Assembly (NCBI RefSeq): GCF_963924675.1
Contig: NC_089222.1
Span: 1,302,001 to 1,366,000, forward strand
Length of the DNA stretch: 64,000 bases
DNA from: Phocoena phocoena
Lineage: Eukaryota; Chordata; Mammalia; Artiodactyla; Phocoenidae
Reading direction: 5' to 3'
In this document: in pieces, positions 35,707-49,689 of the stretch
Layout of the letters: every line of letters starts with the position of its first letter
Numbering within the stretch: position 1 is the stretch's first letter
Program-made: the position numbers and the translations under genes
The notes under the pieces: model-generated
What the model was told of the DNA's origin: nothing
What the model saw: only the letters and a program-made list of their open reading frames with translations
Databases searched by the model: none

Positions 35707-37453
35707 GTAAGCCTGCGAAGGGGACTTGAAAGCGGGGCAGAATTTCAGGAAAACGATTGAAGGGGGTAGACTGGAATTGCCCTGAAAGCATAGGAAAAGA
35801 GGCAGAACGTCGACAATGATGCACTTGGCCAAAAAGGGCGTATGCGTTTTTTCCTGAATATATTCAGGAAAAAACGCATACGCCCTTTTTGGCCAACCAA
35901 TCAAGCCTGTAAAGGAAATCTCCACTACAATGAAGTCTCACTGCCCCCGGCGCAAAAGGGCCATCTGAAAAAAGTGTAAAATCCAGAAAGGTAGGACAGG
36001 ATATGGAGAACAGGGAGCCTTGTTATGCTGATTGGCAGGATGTACATTGCCAACAGCCACCCTGGAGAAATTTATGGTGTTTCCTGAAACACGTAAGAAA
36101 TAAAGCAACTCAGCCTATGGCAATAGCACTTATGGTCCTATTGCTTAGGGAAAGTAAAATCAAAAACAGAGAGCAACCCCAAAGTTTGGGACGGCTGTGT
36201 TCCCAAGACGCTCATCTACAGTACCAGGTAAATATCCCAGAAAGCAAAAAATGGATAAAGAATTTGTGGCACGTACGTGCAATGCAGTATCACTCAGCAA
36301 TGAAATCTGTGTCATCAGGCCCGTAGCGGCATAGTGAGTGGATGCAGTTACGGTGAATCTACGTGAACTACGTCACACAGAAAAAGAAACATCATAAGAT
36401 ATCACTAATACACGGAATGTAAACTTGACTACACATGAACTGAATTACAAAACAGAACAGGGTCTCAAATTTAGAAAACCAACTAGTGCTTGCTTATGGG
36501 GAAAGGTGCGTTGGGGTGCTGCATAAAACAAGAGACTGAAATTAGCACAGATAACTTTCCATAAGCCAAATATGTAATAGACAAGACCTACTCCTTGCTC
36601 AACGAAATGGACCCAACACCACATATTCAACGCCTAGGAATATACCTGACTAGGAAGAATCTTAAAACCCATGGATATATATGTCTCCGTAAGAGAATCA
36701 AGCGTGTGTACTGCGGCCGAAATGCAGCAGTGAAAATCCGATAAATCCCATTATCAAAATAAATTTCGAAAACAAAACACAAAGACAGTGAAATAGAGAG
36801 CAATTCTTAAATAATTCACTCAGGGCATGTGATGCAACCGGGATTGACCACCCCTACACCCAGAGCTGGTTGAGACATAAGGCTGGACACTTCAGGCTGA
36901 TAGCATTGGTGAGTTTCGGTGAGCAAATGCAGACCCTTTGAAGTCATACTGCATGGTACCCATTCCATGGGTCCCAACTCTCCAGGTTCAAGGGATTCTT
37001 CCTCCAGCTAAAACATGCATGGAAAACCCAGAGTATCGTCCACCGTGTGATTGGGAAACGATTTAAAATGCATCTCAGTTTTCGTATCCTGGTCCTCGGC
37101 TTCACCATTCCAGATGCTTTACTAACACTCTCCCCACTTGGAGAGTCAGTGCCTTTAACCTCCTCTTTGGCACAGCTTGCAATTTCTGTGCAAGATGAAC
37201 AGGAATAGGGATAATCAATGAGAGACTAGCTGTAAGTGTCTGCACAGGCAAATGTAACGCTCATTGCCCACGAGGAAGAGGAATTAAACAAAGGCTCAGT
37301 GTGCCCTGCTGGAAACAGATTAGGGCCTGAAGCAATCCTGTGGTTTTGTGCCCAGCTCACAAGAAAGCGAGTTGAAGAAAGGAGCTCAGGGGCACTGTAA
37401 TTCACAAACCTGCAGAGTTATAAATGACAGCTATCCTCCAAAAATATATTGAA
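35707..37453 (+). repeat. Satellite monomer (subfamily B)
   Basis: Palindrome 35825-35896 is perfect. L1 frame open (36003-36326). Sister of the monomer at 30467. Confidence 0.92.
36003..36326 (+). pseudogene. L1 ORF2 C-terminal remnant, type B
   Basis: 107 codons, open, with PPWRNLWCFLKHVRNK and WIKNLWHVRAMQYHSAMKS. The WIKN variant is shared with the 30763 copy. Confidence 0.75.
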
Positions 37454-39209
37454 GTAAGCCTGCGACGGGGACTTGAAAGCAGGGCAGAATTTCAGGAAAA
37501 CGATTGCAGGGGGTAGACTGGAATTGCCCTGAAAGCATAGGAAAAGAGGCACAAAGTCGACAATGATGCACTTGGCCAAAAAGGGCGTATGCGTTTTTTC
37601 CTGAATATATGCAGGAAAAAACGCATACGCCCTTTTTGGCCAACCAAGCAAGCCTGTAAAGGAAATCTGCACTACAATGAAATCTCACTGCCCCCCCCCC
37701 CCCCCGGGCAAAAGGGCCATCTGAGAAAAGTGTAAAATCCAGAAAGGTAGGACAGGATATGGAGAACAGGGAGCCTTGTTATGCTGATTGGCAGGATGTA
37801 AATTGCCAGCAGCCACCGTGGAAAAGTGTATGGTGTTTCCTGAAACACGTAAGAAACAAAGCAACACAGCCTATGGCACTTCCACTTATGGTCCTATAGC
37901 TTACGGAAATTAAAATCAAAAAGAGACACCCACCCAAATATTTGGGACGGATGTGTTCACAAGAAGCTCGTCTACAGTATCAGGTAAATATCCCAGAAAG
38001 CAAAAAATGGATAAAGAAGTTGTGGCACGTACGTACAATGCAATATCACTCAGCAATGAAATCTGTGTCATCAGTCCCGTAGCGGCATAGTGAGTGGATG
38101 CAGGTACGGTGATTCTACGTGAACTACGTCACACAGAAAAGGAAACATCATAAGATATCACTAATACACGGAATGTAAACTTGACTACACATGAACTGAA
38201 TTACAAAACAGAACAGGGTCTCAAATTTAGAAAACCAACTAGTGCTTGCTTATCGGGAAAGGTGCGTTCGGGTGCTGCATAAAACCAGAGACTGAAATTA
38301 GCACAGATAACTTTCCATAAGCTAAATATGTAATAGACAAGACCTACTCCTTGATCAACGAAATGGACCCAACACCACATATTCAACGCCTAGGAATATA
38401 CCTGACTAGGAAGAATCTTAAAACCCATGGATATATATGTCTCCGTAAGAGAATCAAGCGTGTGTACAGCGGCCGAAACACAGCAGTGAAAATCCGATAA
38501 ATCCCATTATCATAATAAATTTCGAAAACAAAACACAAAGACAGTGAAATAGAGAGCAATTCTTAAATAATTCACTCAGGGCATGTGATGCAACCGGGAT
38601 TGACCACATCTACACCCAGAGCTGACTGAGACATAAGCCTGGACACTTTAGGCTGATAGCATTGGTGAGTTTCGGTGAGCAAATGCAGACCCTTTGAAGT
38701 CATACTTCATGGTACCCATTCCATGGGTCCCAACTCTCCAGGTTCAAGGGATTCTTCCTCCAGCTAAAACATGCATGGGAAACCCAGAATATCGTCCACC
38801 GTGTGATTGGGAAACGATTTAAAATGCATCTCAGTTTTCGTATCCTGGTCCTTGGGTTCACCATTCCAGATGCTTTACTAACACTCTCCCCGCTTGGAGA
38901 GTCAGTGCCTTTAACCTCCTGTTTGGCACAGTTTGCAATTTCTGTGCAAGATGAACAGGAATAGCGAGAACAAATGAGAGACTAGGTGTAGGTGTCTGCA
39001 CGGGCAAATGTAACACTCATTGCCCACCAGGAAGAGGAATTAAACAAAGGCTCAGTGTGCCCTGCTGGAAACAGATTAGGGCCTGAAGCAATCCTGCGGT
39101 TTTGTGCCCAGCTCACAAGAAAGCGAGTTGAAGAAAGGAGCTCAGGGGCACGGTAATTCACAAACCTGCAGAGTTATAATTGACAGCTATCCTCCAAAAA
39201 TATATTGAA
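37454..39209 (+). repeat. Satellite monomer (subfamily A, dimer type A1), C-tract expanded
   Basis: A run of 15 C at 37691-37705 replaces the usual 5-6 and explains the 1,756-bp length. Palindrome 37572-37643 has one central mismatch. AGCGAGAACAAATG, GACACCCACCC and TTATAATTGACAG mark it as the first half of a 3,493-bp dimer. Confidence 0.92.
37691..37705 (+). repeat. C15 homopolymer
   Basis: Fifteen C in a row before GGGC. The same place in other monomers has 4-7 C. It may be true slippage or an assembly or consensus error. Confidence 0.8.
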
Positions 39210-40955
39210 GTAAGCCTGCGAACGGGACTTGAAAGCGGGGCAGAATTTCAGGAAAACGATTGCAGGGGGTAGACTGGAATTGCCCTGAAAGCATAGGAAA
39301 AGAGGCACAACGTCGACAATGATGCACTTGGCCAAAATGGGCGTATGCGTTTTTTCCTGAATATATTCAGGAAAAAACGCATATGCCCTTTTTGGCCAAC
39401 CAAGCAAGCCTGTAAAGGAAATCTGTACTACAATGAAGTCTCACTGCACCCCTGGCAAAAGGGCCATCTGAAAAAAGTGTAAAATCCTGAAAGGTAGGAC
39501 AGGATATGGAGAACAGGGAGCCTTGTTATGCTGATTGGCAGGATGTAAATTGCCAGCAGCCACCCCGGAGAAGTGTATGGTTTTTCCTGAAACACATAAG
39601 AAATAAAGCAACACAGCCTATGGCACTTCCACTTATGGTCCTATAGCTTACGGAAATTAAAATCAAAAACAGACAGCCACCCAAATAATTGGGACGGCTG
39701 TGTTCACAAGAAGCTCGTCTACAGTATCAGGTAAATATCCCAGAAATCAAAAAATCCATAAAGAAGTTGTGGCACGTACGTACAATGCAATATCACTCAG
39801 CAATGAAATCTGTGTCATCAGGCCCGTAGCGGCATAGTGAGTGGATGCAGGTACGGTGATTCTACGTGAACTACGTCACACAGAAAAGGAAACATCATAA
39901 GATATCACTAATACACGGAATGTAAACTTGACTACACATGAACTGAATTACAAAACAGAACAGGGTCTCAAATTTAGAAAACCAACTAGTGCTTGCTTAT
40001 GGGGAAAGGTGCGTTGGGGTGCTACATAAAGCCAGAGACTGAAATTAGCACAGATAACTTTCCATAAGCCAAATATGTAATAGACAAGACCTACTCCTTG
40101 TTCAACGAAATGGACCCAACACCACATATTCAACCCCTAGGAATATACCTGACTAGGAAGAATCTTAAAACCCATGGATATATATGTCTCCGTAAGAGAA
40201 TCAAGCGTGTGTACAGCGGCCGAAACGCAGCAGTGAAAATCCGATAAATTCCATTATCATAATAAATTTCGAAAACAAAACACAAAGACAGTAAAATAGA
40301 GAGCAATTCTTAAATAATTCACTCAGGGAATGTGATGTAACCGGGATTGACCACATCTACACCCAGAGCTGGTTGAGACATAAGCCTGGACACTTCAGGC
40401 TGATAGCATTGGTGAGTTTCGGTGAGCAAATGCAGACCCTTTGAAGTCATACTGCATGGTACCCATTCCATGGGTCCCAACTCTCCAGGTTCAAGGGATT
40501 CTTCCTCCAGCTAAAACATGCATGGGAAACCCAGAGTATCGTCCACCGTGTGATTGGGAAGCGATTTAAAATGCATCTCAGTTTTCGTATCCTGGTCCTC
40601 GGGTTCACCATTCCAGATGCTTTACTAACACTCTCCCCGCTTGGAGAGTCAGTGCCTTTAACCTCCTGTTTGGCACAGCTTGCAATTTCTGTGCAAGATG
40701 AACAGGAATAGGGAGAACCAAAGAGAGACTAGCTGTAGTTGTCTGCACGGGCAAAGTAACGCTCATTGCCCACCAGGAAGAGGAATTAAACAAAGGCTCA
40801 GCCTGCCCTACCGGAAACAGATTACGGCCTGAAGCAATCCTGCGGTTTTGTGCCCAGCTCACGAGAAAGCGAGTTGAAGAAAGGAGCTCAGGGGCACTGT
40901 AATTCACAAACCTGCAGAGTTATAAATGACAGCGATCCTCCAAAAATATATTGAA
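39210..40955 (+). repeat. Satellite monomer (subfamily A, dimer type A2)
   Basis: Palindrome 39328-39399 has two mismatches. GCACCCCTGGC, TACATAAAGCCAGAG, TAGTTGTCTGC and CCTACCGGAAAC mark the second half of the dimer. Confidence 0.92.
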
Positions 40956-42702
40956 GTAAGCCTGCGAAGGGGACTTGAAAGCGGGGCAGAATTTCAAGAA
41001 AACGATTGCAGGGCGTAGACTGGAATTGCCCTGAAAGCATAGGAAAAGAGGCACAACGTCGACAATGATGCACTTGGCCAAAAAGGGCGTATGCGTTTTT
41101 TCCTGAATATATTCAGGAAAAAACGCATACGCCCTTTTTGGCCAACCAAGCAGGCCTGTAAAGGAAATCTGCACTACAATGAAGTCTCACTGCCCCCTGG
41201 GCAAAAGGGCCATCTGAAAAAAGTGTAAAATCCAGAAAGGTAGGACAGGATATGGAGAACAGGGAGCCTTGTTATGCTGATTGGCAGGATGTAAATTGCC
41301 AGCAGCCACCGTGGAAAAGTGTATGGTGTTTCCTGAAACACGTAAGAAACAAAGCAACACAGCCTATGGCACTTCCACTTATGGTCCTATAGCTTACGGA
41401 AATTAAAATCAAAAAGAGACACCCACCCAAATATTTGGGACGGCTGTGTTCACAAGAAGCTCGTCTACAGTATCAGGTAAATATCCCAGAAAGCAAAAAA
41501 TGGATAAAGAAGTTGTGGCACGTACGTACAATGCAATATCACTCAGCAATGAAATCTGTGTCATCAGGCCCGTAGCGGCATAGTGAGTGGATGCAGGTAC
41601 GGTGATTCTACGTGAACTACGTCACACAGAAAAGGAAACATCATAAGATATCACTAATACACGGAATGTAAACTTGACTACACATGAACTGAATTACAAA
41701 ACAGAACAGGGTCTCAAATTTAGAAAACCAACTAGTGCTTGCTTATCGGGAGAGGTGCGTTCGGGTGCTGCATAAAACCAGAGACTGAAATTAGCACAGA
41801 TAACTTTCCATAAGCTAAATATGTAATAGACAAGACCTACTCCTTGATCAACGAAATGGACCCAACACCACATATTCAACGCCTAGGAATATACCTGACT
41901 AGGAAGAATCTTAAAACCCATGGATATATATGTCTCCGTAAGAGAATCAAGCGTGTGTACAGCGGCCGAAAAACAGCAGTGAAAATCCGATAAATCCCAT
42001 TATCATAATAAATTTCGAAAACAAAACACAAAGACAGTGAAATAGAGAGCAATTCTTAAATAATTTACTCAGGGCATGTGATGCAACCGGGATTGACCAC
42101 ATCTACACCCAGAGCTGACTGAGACATAACCCTGGACACTTTAGGCTGATAGCATTGGTGAGTTTCGGTGAGCAAATGCAGACCCTTTGAAGTCATACTG
42201 CATGGTACCCATTCCATGGGTCCCAACTCTCCAGGTTCAAGGGATTCTTCCTCCAGCTAAAACATGCATGGGAAACCCAGAGTATCGTCCACCGTGTGAT
42301 TGGGAAATGATTTAAAATGCATCTCAGTTTTCGTATCCTAGTCCTCGGGTTCACCATTCCAGATGCTTGACTAACACTCTCCCCGCTTGGAGAGTCAGTG
42401 CCTTTAACCTCCTGTTTGGCACAGTTTGCAATTTCTGTGCAAGATGAACAGGAATAGCGAGAACAAATGAGAGACTAGGTGTAGGTGTCTGCACGGGCAA
42501 ATGTAACACTCATTGCCCACCAGGAAGAGGAATTAAACAAAGGCTCAGTGTGCCCTGCTGGAAACAGATTAGGGCCTGAAGCAATCCTGCGGTTTTGTGC
42601 CCAGCTCACAAGAAAGCGAGTTGAAGAAAGGAGCTCAGGGGCACTGTAATTCACAAACCTGCAGAGTTATAATTGACAGCTATCCTCCAAAAATATATTG
42701 AA
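40956..42702 (+). repeat. Satellite monomer (A1)
   Basis: Perfect palindrome at 41074-41145. Repeats the A1 marks of 37454 at +3,493-3,502. Confidence 0.92.
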
Positions 42703-44448
42703 GTAAGCCTGCGAAGGGGACTTGAAAGCGGGGCAGAATTTCAGGAAAACGATTGCAGGGGGTAGACTGGAATTGCCCTGAAAGCATAGGAAAAGAGGCA
42801 CAACGTCGACAATGATGCACTTGGCCAAAAAGGGCGTATGCGTTTTTTCCTGAATATATTCAGGAAAAAACGCATACGCCCTTTTTGGCCAACCAAGCAA
42901 GCCTGTAAAGGAAATCTGTACTACAATGAAGTCTCACTGCACCCCTGGCAAAAGGGCCATCTGAAAAAAGTGTAAAATCCAGAAAGGTAGGACAGGATAT
43001 GGAGAACAGGGAGCCTTGTTATGCTGATTGGCAGGATGTAAATTGCCAGCAGCCTCCCTGGAGAAGTGTATGGTGTTTCCTGAAACACGTAAGAAACAAA
43101 GCAACACAGCCTATGGCACTTCCACTTATGGTCCTATAGCTTACGGAAATTAAAATCAAAAACAGACAGCCACCCAAATATTTGGGACGGCTGTGTTCAC
43201 AAGAAGCTCGTCTACAGTATCAGGTAAATATCCCAGAAATCAAAAAATGCATAAAGAAGTTGTGGCACGTACGTACAATGCAATATCACTCAGCAATGAA
43301 ATCTGTGTCATCAGGCCCGTAGCGGCATAGTGAGTGGATGCAGGTACGGTGATTCTACGTGAACTACGTCACACAGAAAAGGAAACATCATAAGATATCA
43401 CTAATACACGGAATGTAAACTTGACTACACATGAACTGAATTACAAAACAGAACAGGGTCTCAAATTTAGAAAACCAACTAGTGCTTGCTTATGGGGAAA
43501 GGTGCGTTGGGGTGCTACATAAAGCCAGAGACTGAAATTAGCACAGATAACTTTCCATAAGCCAAATATGTAATAGACAAGACCTACTCCTTGTTCAACG
43601 AAATGGACCCAACACCACATATTCAACGCCTAGGAATATACCTGACTAGGAAGAATCTTAAAACCCATGGATATATATGTCTCCGTAAGAGAATCAAGCG
43701 TGTGTACAGCGGCCGAAACGCAGCAGTGAAAATCCGATAAATTCCATTATCATAATAAATTTCGAAAACAAAACACAAAGACAGTAAAATAGAGAGCAAT
43801 TCTTAAATAATTCACTCAGGGAATGTGATGTAACAGGGATTGACCACATCTACACCCAGAGCTGGTTGAGACATAAGCCTGGACACTTCAGGCTGATAGC
43901 ATTGGTGAGTTTCGGTGAGCAAATGCAGACCCTTTGAAGTCATACTGCATGGTACCCATTCCATGGGTCCCAACTCTCCAGGTTCAAGGGATTCTTCCTC
44001 CAGCTAAAACATGCATGGGAAACCCAGAGTATCGTCCACCGTGTGATTGGGAAGCGATTTAAAATGCATCTCAGTTTTCGTATCCTGGTCCTCGGGTTCA
44101 CCATTCCAGATGCTTTACTAACACTCTCCCCGCTTGGAGAGTCAGTGCCTTTAACCTCCTGTTTGGCACAGCTTGCAATTTCTGTGCAAGATGAACAGGA
44201 ATAGGGAGAACCAATGAGAGACTAGCTGTAGTTGTCTGCACGGGCAAAGTAATGCTCATTGCCCACCAGGAAGAGGAATTAAACAAAGGCTCAGCCTGCC
44301 CTACCGGAAACAGATTACGGCCTGAAGCAATCCTGCGGTTTTGTGCCCAGCTCACAAGAAAGCGAGTTGAAGAAAGGAGCTCAGGGGCACTGTAATTCAC
44401 AAACCTGCAGAGTTATAAATGACAGCTATCCTCCAAAAATATATTGAA
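42703..44448 (+). repeat. Satellite monomer (A2)
   Basis: Perfect palindrome at 42821-42892. Repeats the A2 marks of 39210, including the shared C-to-G-type change in TAGACTGG context (GCAGGGCGTAGAC) that enters the next monomer. Confidence 0.92.
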
Positions 44449-46195
44449 GTAAGCCTGCGAAGGGGACTTGAAAGCGGGGCAGAATTTCAAGAAAACGATT
44501 GCAGGGCGTAGACTGGAATTGCCCTGAAAGCATAGGAAAAGAGGCACAACGTCGACAATGATGCACTTGGCCAAAAAGGGCGTATGCGTTTTTTCCTGAA
44601 TATATTCAGGAAAAAACGCATACGCCCTTTTTGGCCAACCAAGCAGGCCTGTAAAGGAAATCTGCACTACAATGAAGTCTCACTGCCCCCCGGGCAAAAG
44701 GGCCATCTGAAAAAAGTGTAAAATCCAGAAAGGTAGGACAGGATATGGAGAACAGGGAGCCTTGTTATGCTGATTGGCAGGATGTAAATTGCCAGCAGCC
44801 ACCGTGGAAAAGTGTATGGTGTTTCCTGAAACACGTAAGAAACAAAGCAACACAGCCTATGGCACTTCCACTTATGGTCCTATAGCTTACGGAAATTAAA
44901 ATCAAAAACAGACACCCACCCAAATATTTGGGACGGCTGTGTTCACAAGAAGCTCGTCTACAGTATCAGGTAAATATCCCAGAAAGCAAAAAATGGATAA
45001 AGAAGTTGTGGCACGTACGTACAATGCAATATCACTCAGCAATGAAATCTGTGTCATCAGGCCCGTAGCGGCATAGTGAGTGGATGCAGGTACGGTGATT
45101 CTACGTGAACTACGTCACACAGAAAAGGAAACATCATAAGATATCACTAATACAAGGAATGTAAACTTGACTACACATGAACTGAATTACAAAACAGAAC
45201 AGGGTCTCAAATTTAGAAAACCAACTAGTGCTTGCTTATCGGGAAAGGTGCGTTCGGGTGCTGCATAAAACCAGAGACTGAAATTAGCACAGATAACTTT
45301 CCATAAGCTAAATATGTAATAGACAAGACCTACTCCTTGATCAACGAAATGGACCCAACACCACATATTCAACGCCTAGGAATATACCTGACTAGGAAGA
45401 ATCTTAAAACCCATGGATATATATGTCTCCGTAAGAGAATCAAGCGTGTGTACAGCGGCCGAAACGCAGCAGTGAAAATCCGATAAATCCCATTATCATA
45501 ATAAATTTCGAAAACAAAACACAAAGACAGTGAAATAGAGAGCAATTCTTAAATAATTCACTCAGGGCATGTGATGCAACCGGGATTGACCACATCTACA
45601 CACAGAGCTGACTGAGACATAAGCCTGGACACTTCAGGCTGATAGCATTGGTGAGTTTCGGTGAGCAAATGCAGACCCTTTGAAGTCATACTGCATGGTA
45701 CCCATTCCATGGGTCCCAACTCTCCAGGTTCAAGGGATGCTTCCTCCAGCTAAAACATGCATGGGAAACCCAGAGTATCGTCCACCGTGTGATTGGGAAA
45801 CGATTTAAAATGCATCTCAGTTTTCGTATCCTGGTCCTTGGGTTCACCATTCCAGATGCTTTACTAACACTCTCCCCGCTTGGAGAGTCAGTGCCTTTAA
45901 CCTCCTGTTTGGCACAGTTTGCAATTTCTGTGCAAGATGAACAGGAATAGCGAGAACAAATGAGAGACTAGGTGTAGGTGTCTGCACGGGCAAATGTAAC
46001 ACTCATTGCCCACCAGGAAGAGGAATTAAACAAAGGCTCAGTGTGCCCTGCTGGAAACAGATTAGGGCCTGAAGCAATCCTGCGGTTTTGTGCCCAGCTC
46101 ACAAGAAAGCGAGTTGAAGAAAGGAGCTCAGGGGCACTGTAATTCACAAACCTGCAGAGTTATAATTGACAGCTATCCTCCAAAAATATATTGAA
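44449..46195 (+). repeat. Satellite monomer (A1)
   Basis: Perfect palindrome at 44567-44638. Third A1 copy (AGCGAGAACAAATG at about 45,950, TTATAATTGACAG near its end). Confidence 0.92.
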
Positions 46196-47942
46196 GTAAG
46201 CCTGCGAAGGGGACTTGAAAGGGGGGCAGAATTTCAGGAAAACGATTGCAGGGGGTAGACTGGAATTGCCCTGAAAGCATAGGAAAAGAGGCACAACGTC
46301 GACAATGATGCACTTGGCCAAAAAGGGCGTATGCGTTTTTTCCTGAATATATTCAGGAAAAAACGCATACGCCCTTTTTGGCCAACCAAGCAAGCCTGTA
46401 AAGGAAATCTGCACTACAATGAAGTCTCACTGCACCCCTGGCAAAAGGGCCATCTGAAAAAAGTGTAAAATCCAGAAAGGTAGGACAGGATATGGAGAAC
46501 AGGGAGCCTTGTTATGCTGATTGGCAGGATGTAAATTCCCAGCAGCCACCCTGGAGAAGTGTATGGTGTTTCCTGAAACACGTAAGAAACAAAGCAACAC
46601 AGCCTATGGCACTTCCAGTTATGGTCCTATAGCTTACGGAAATTAAAATCAAAAACAGACAGCCACCCAAATATTTGGGACGGCTGTGTTCACAAGAAGC
46701 TCGTCTACAGTATCAGGTAAATATCCCAGAAAGCAAAAAATGGATAAAGTAGTTGTGGCACGTACGTACAATGCAATATCACTCAGCAATGAAATCTGTG
46801 TCATCAGGCCCGTAGCGGCATAGTGAGTGGATGCAGGTACGGTGATTCTACGTGAACTACGTCACACAGAAAAAGAAACATCATAAGATATCAATAATAC
46901 ACGGAATGTAAACTTGACTACACATGAACTGAATTACAAAACAGAACAGGGTCTCAAATTTAGAAAACCAACTAGTGCTTGCTTATCGGGAAAGGTGCGT
47001 TGGGGTGCTGCATAAAACCAGAGACTGAAATTAGCACAGATAACTTATCATAAGCCAAATATGTAATAGGCAAGACCTACTCCTTGCTCAACGAAATGGA
47101 CCCAACACCACATATTCAACACCTAGGAATATACCTGACTAGGAAGAATCTTAAAACCCATGGATATATATGTCTCCGTAAGAGAATCAAGCGTGTGTAC
47201 AGCGGCCGAAACGCAGCAGTGAAGATCCGATAAATCCCATTATCAAAATAAATTTCGAAAACAAAACAGAAAGACAGTGAAATAGAGAGCAATTCTTAAC
47301 TAATTCACTCAGGGCATGTGATGCAACCGGGATTTAACACATCTACACCCAGAGCTGGTTGAGACATAAGGCTGGACGCTTCAGGCTGATAGCATTGGTG
47401 AGTTTCGGTGAGCAAATGCAGACCCTTTGAAGTCATACTGCATGGTACCCATTCCATGGGTCCCAACTCTCCAGGTTTAAGGGATTCTTCCTCCAGCTAA
47501 AACATGCATGGGAAATCCAGAGTATCGTCCACCGTGTGATTGGGAAATGATTTAAAATGCATCTCAGTTTTCGTATCCTGTTCCTCGGGTTCACCATTCC
47601 AGATGTTTTACTAACACTCTCCCCGCTTGGAGAGTCAGTGCCTTTAACCTCCTCTTTGGCACAGCTTGCAATTTCTGTGCAAGATGAACAGGAATAGGGA
47701 GAACCAATGAGAGACTAGCTGTAGGTGTCTGCACGGGCAAATGTAACGCTCATTGCCTACCAGGAAGAGGAATTAAACAAAGGCTCAGTGTGCCCTGCTG
47801 GAAACAGATTAGGGCCTGAAGCAATCCTGCGGTTTTGTGCCCAGCTCACAAGAAAGCGAGTTGAAGAAAGGAGCTCAGGGACACTGTAATTCACAAACCT
47901 GCAGAGTTATAAATGACAGCTATCCTCCAAAAATATATTGAA
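46196..47942 (+). repeat. Satellite monomer (A2, then switched)
   Basis: Perfect palindrome at 46314-46385. Starts with A2 marks (GCACCCCTGGC), but by about 47,340 carries GGACGCTTCAGG, AGGTTTAAGGG and CCTGTTCCTCGGG, which the next monomer shares. The dimer pattern ends inside this copy. Confidence 0.92.
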
Positions 47943-49689
47943 GTAAGCCTGCGAAGGGGAATTGAAAGTGGGGCAGAATTTCAGGAAAACGATTGCAGGG
48001 GGTAGACTGGAATTGCCCTGAAAGCATAGGAAAAGAGGCACAACGTCGACAATGATGCACTTGGCCAAAAAGGGCGTATGCGTTTTTTCCTGAATATATT
48101 CAGGAAAAAACGCATACGCCCTTTTTGGCCAACCAAGCAAGCCTGTAAAGGAAATCTGCACTACAATGAAGTCTCACTGCCCCCCGGGCAAAAGGGCCAT
48201 CTGAAAAAAGTGTAAAATCCAGAAATGTAGGACAGGATATGGAGAACAGGAAGCCTTGTTATGCTGATTGGCAGGATGTAAATTGCCAGCAGCCACCCTG
48301 GAGAAGTGTATGGTGTTTCCTGAAACACGTAAGAAACAAAGCAACACAGCCTATGGCACTTCCACTTATGGTCCTATAGCTTACGGAAATTAAAATCAAA
48401 AACAGACAGCCACCCCAATATTTGGGACGGCTGTGTTCACAAGAAGCTCGTCTACAGTATCAGGTAAATATCCCAGAAAGCAAAAAATGGATAAAGAAGT
48501 TGTGGCACGTACGTACAATGCAATATCACTCAGCAATGAAATCTGTGTCATCAGGCCCGTAGCGGCATAGTGAGTGGATGCAGGTACGGTGATTCTACGT
48601 GAACTACGTCACACAGAAAAAGAAACATCATAAGATATCACTAATACACGGAATGTAAACTTGACTACACATGAACTGAATTACAAAACAGAACAGGGTC
48701 TCAAATTTAGAAAACCAACTACTGCTTGCTTATGGGGAAAGGTGCGTTGGGGTGCTGCATAAAACCAGAGACTGTAATTAGCACAGAAAACTTTCCATAA
48801 GCCAAATATGTAATAGACAAGACCTACTCCTTGCTCAACGAAATGGACACAACACCACATATTCAACGCCTAGGAATATACCTGACTTGGAAGAATCTTA
48901 AAACCATGGATATATATGTCTCCGTAAGAGAATCAAGCGTGTGTACAGCAGCCGAAACGCAGCAGTGAAAATCCGATAAATCCCATTATCAAAATAAATT
49001 TCGAAAACAAAACACAAAGACAGTGAAATAGAGAGCAATTCTTAAATAATTCACTCAGGGCATGTGATGAAACCGGGATTTAACACATCTACACCCAGAG
49101 CTGGTTGAGACATAAGGCTGGACGCTTCAGGCTGATAGCATTGGTGAGTTTAGGTGAGCAAATGCAGACCCTTTGAAGTCATACTGCATGGTACCCATTC
49201 CATGGGTCCCAACTCTCCAGGTTTAAGGGATTCTTCCTCCAGCTAAAACATGCACGGGAAACCCAGAGTATCGTCCACCGTGTGATTGGGAAATGATTTA
49301 AAATGCATCTCAGTTTTCGTATCCTGTTCCTCGGGTTCACCATTCCAGATGCTTTACTAACACTCTCCCTGCTTGGAGAGTCAGTGCCTTTAAACTCCTC
49401 TTTGGCACAGCTGGCAATTTCTGTGCAAGATGAACAGGAATAGGGAGAACCAATGAGAGACTAGCTGTAGGTGTCTGCACGGGCAAATGTAACGCTCATT
49501 GCCTACCAGGATGAGGAATTAAACAAAGGCTCAGTGTGCCCTGCTGGAAACAGATTAGGGCCTGAAGCAATCCTGCGGTTTTGTGCCCAGCTCACAAGAA
49601 AGCGAGTTTGAAGAAAGGAGCTCAGGGGCACTGTAATTCACAAACTTGCAGAGTTATAAATGACAGCTATCCTCCAAAAATATATTGAA
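47943..49689 (+). repeat. Satellite monomer (subfamily A)
   Basis: Perfect palindrome at 48061-48132. Its second half is a sister of the preceding monomer's second half. Confidence 0.92.

Noticed and set aside
36829..36846. CENP-B-box-like sequence ATGTGATGCAACCGGGA in many monomers
   Set aside because: It matches seven of nine essential positions, but the TTCG half is TGTG, and several monomers have lost the CGGG half. Not enough to claim a CENP-B site or centromere.
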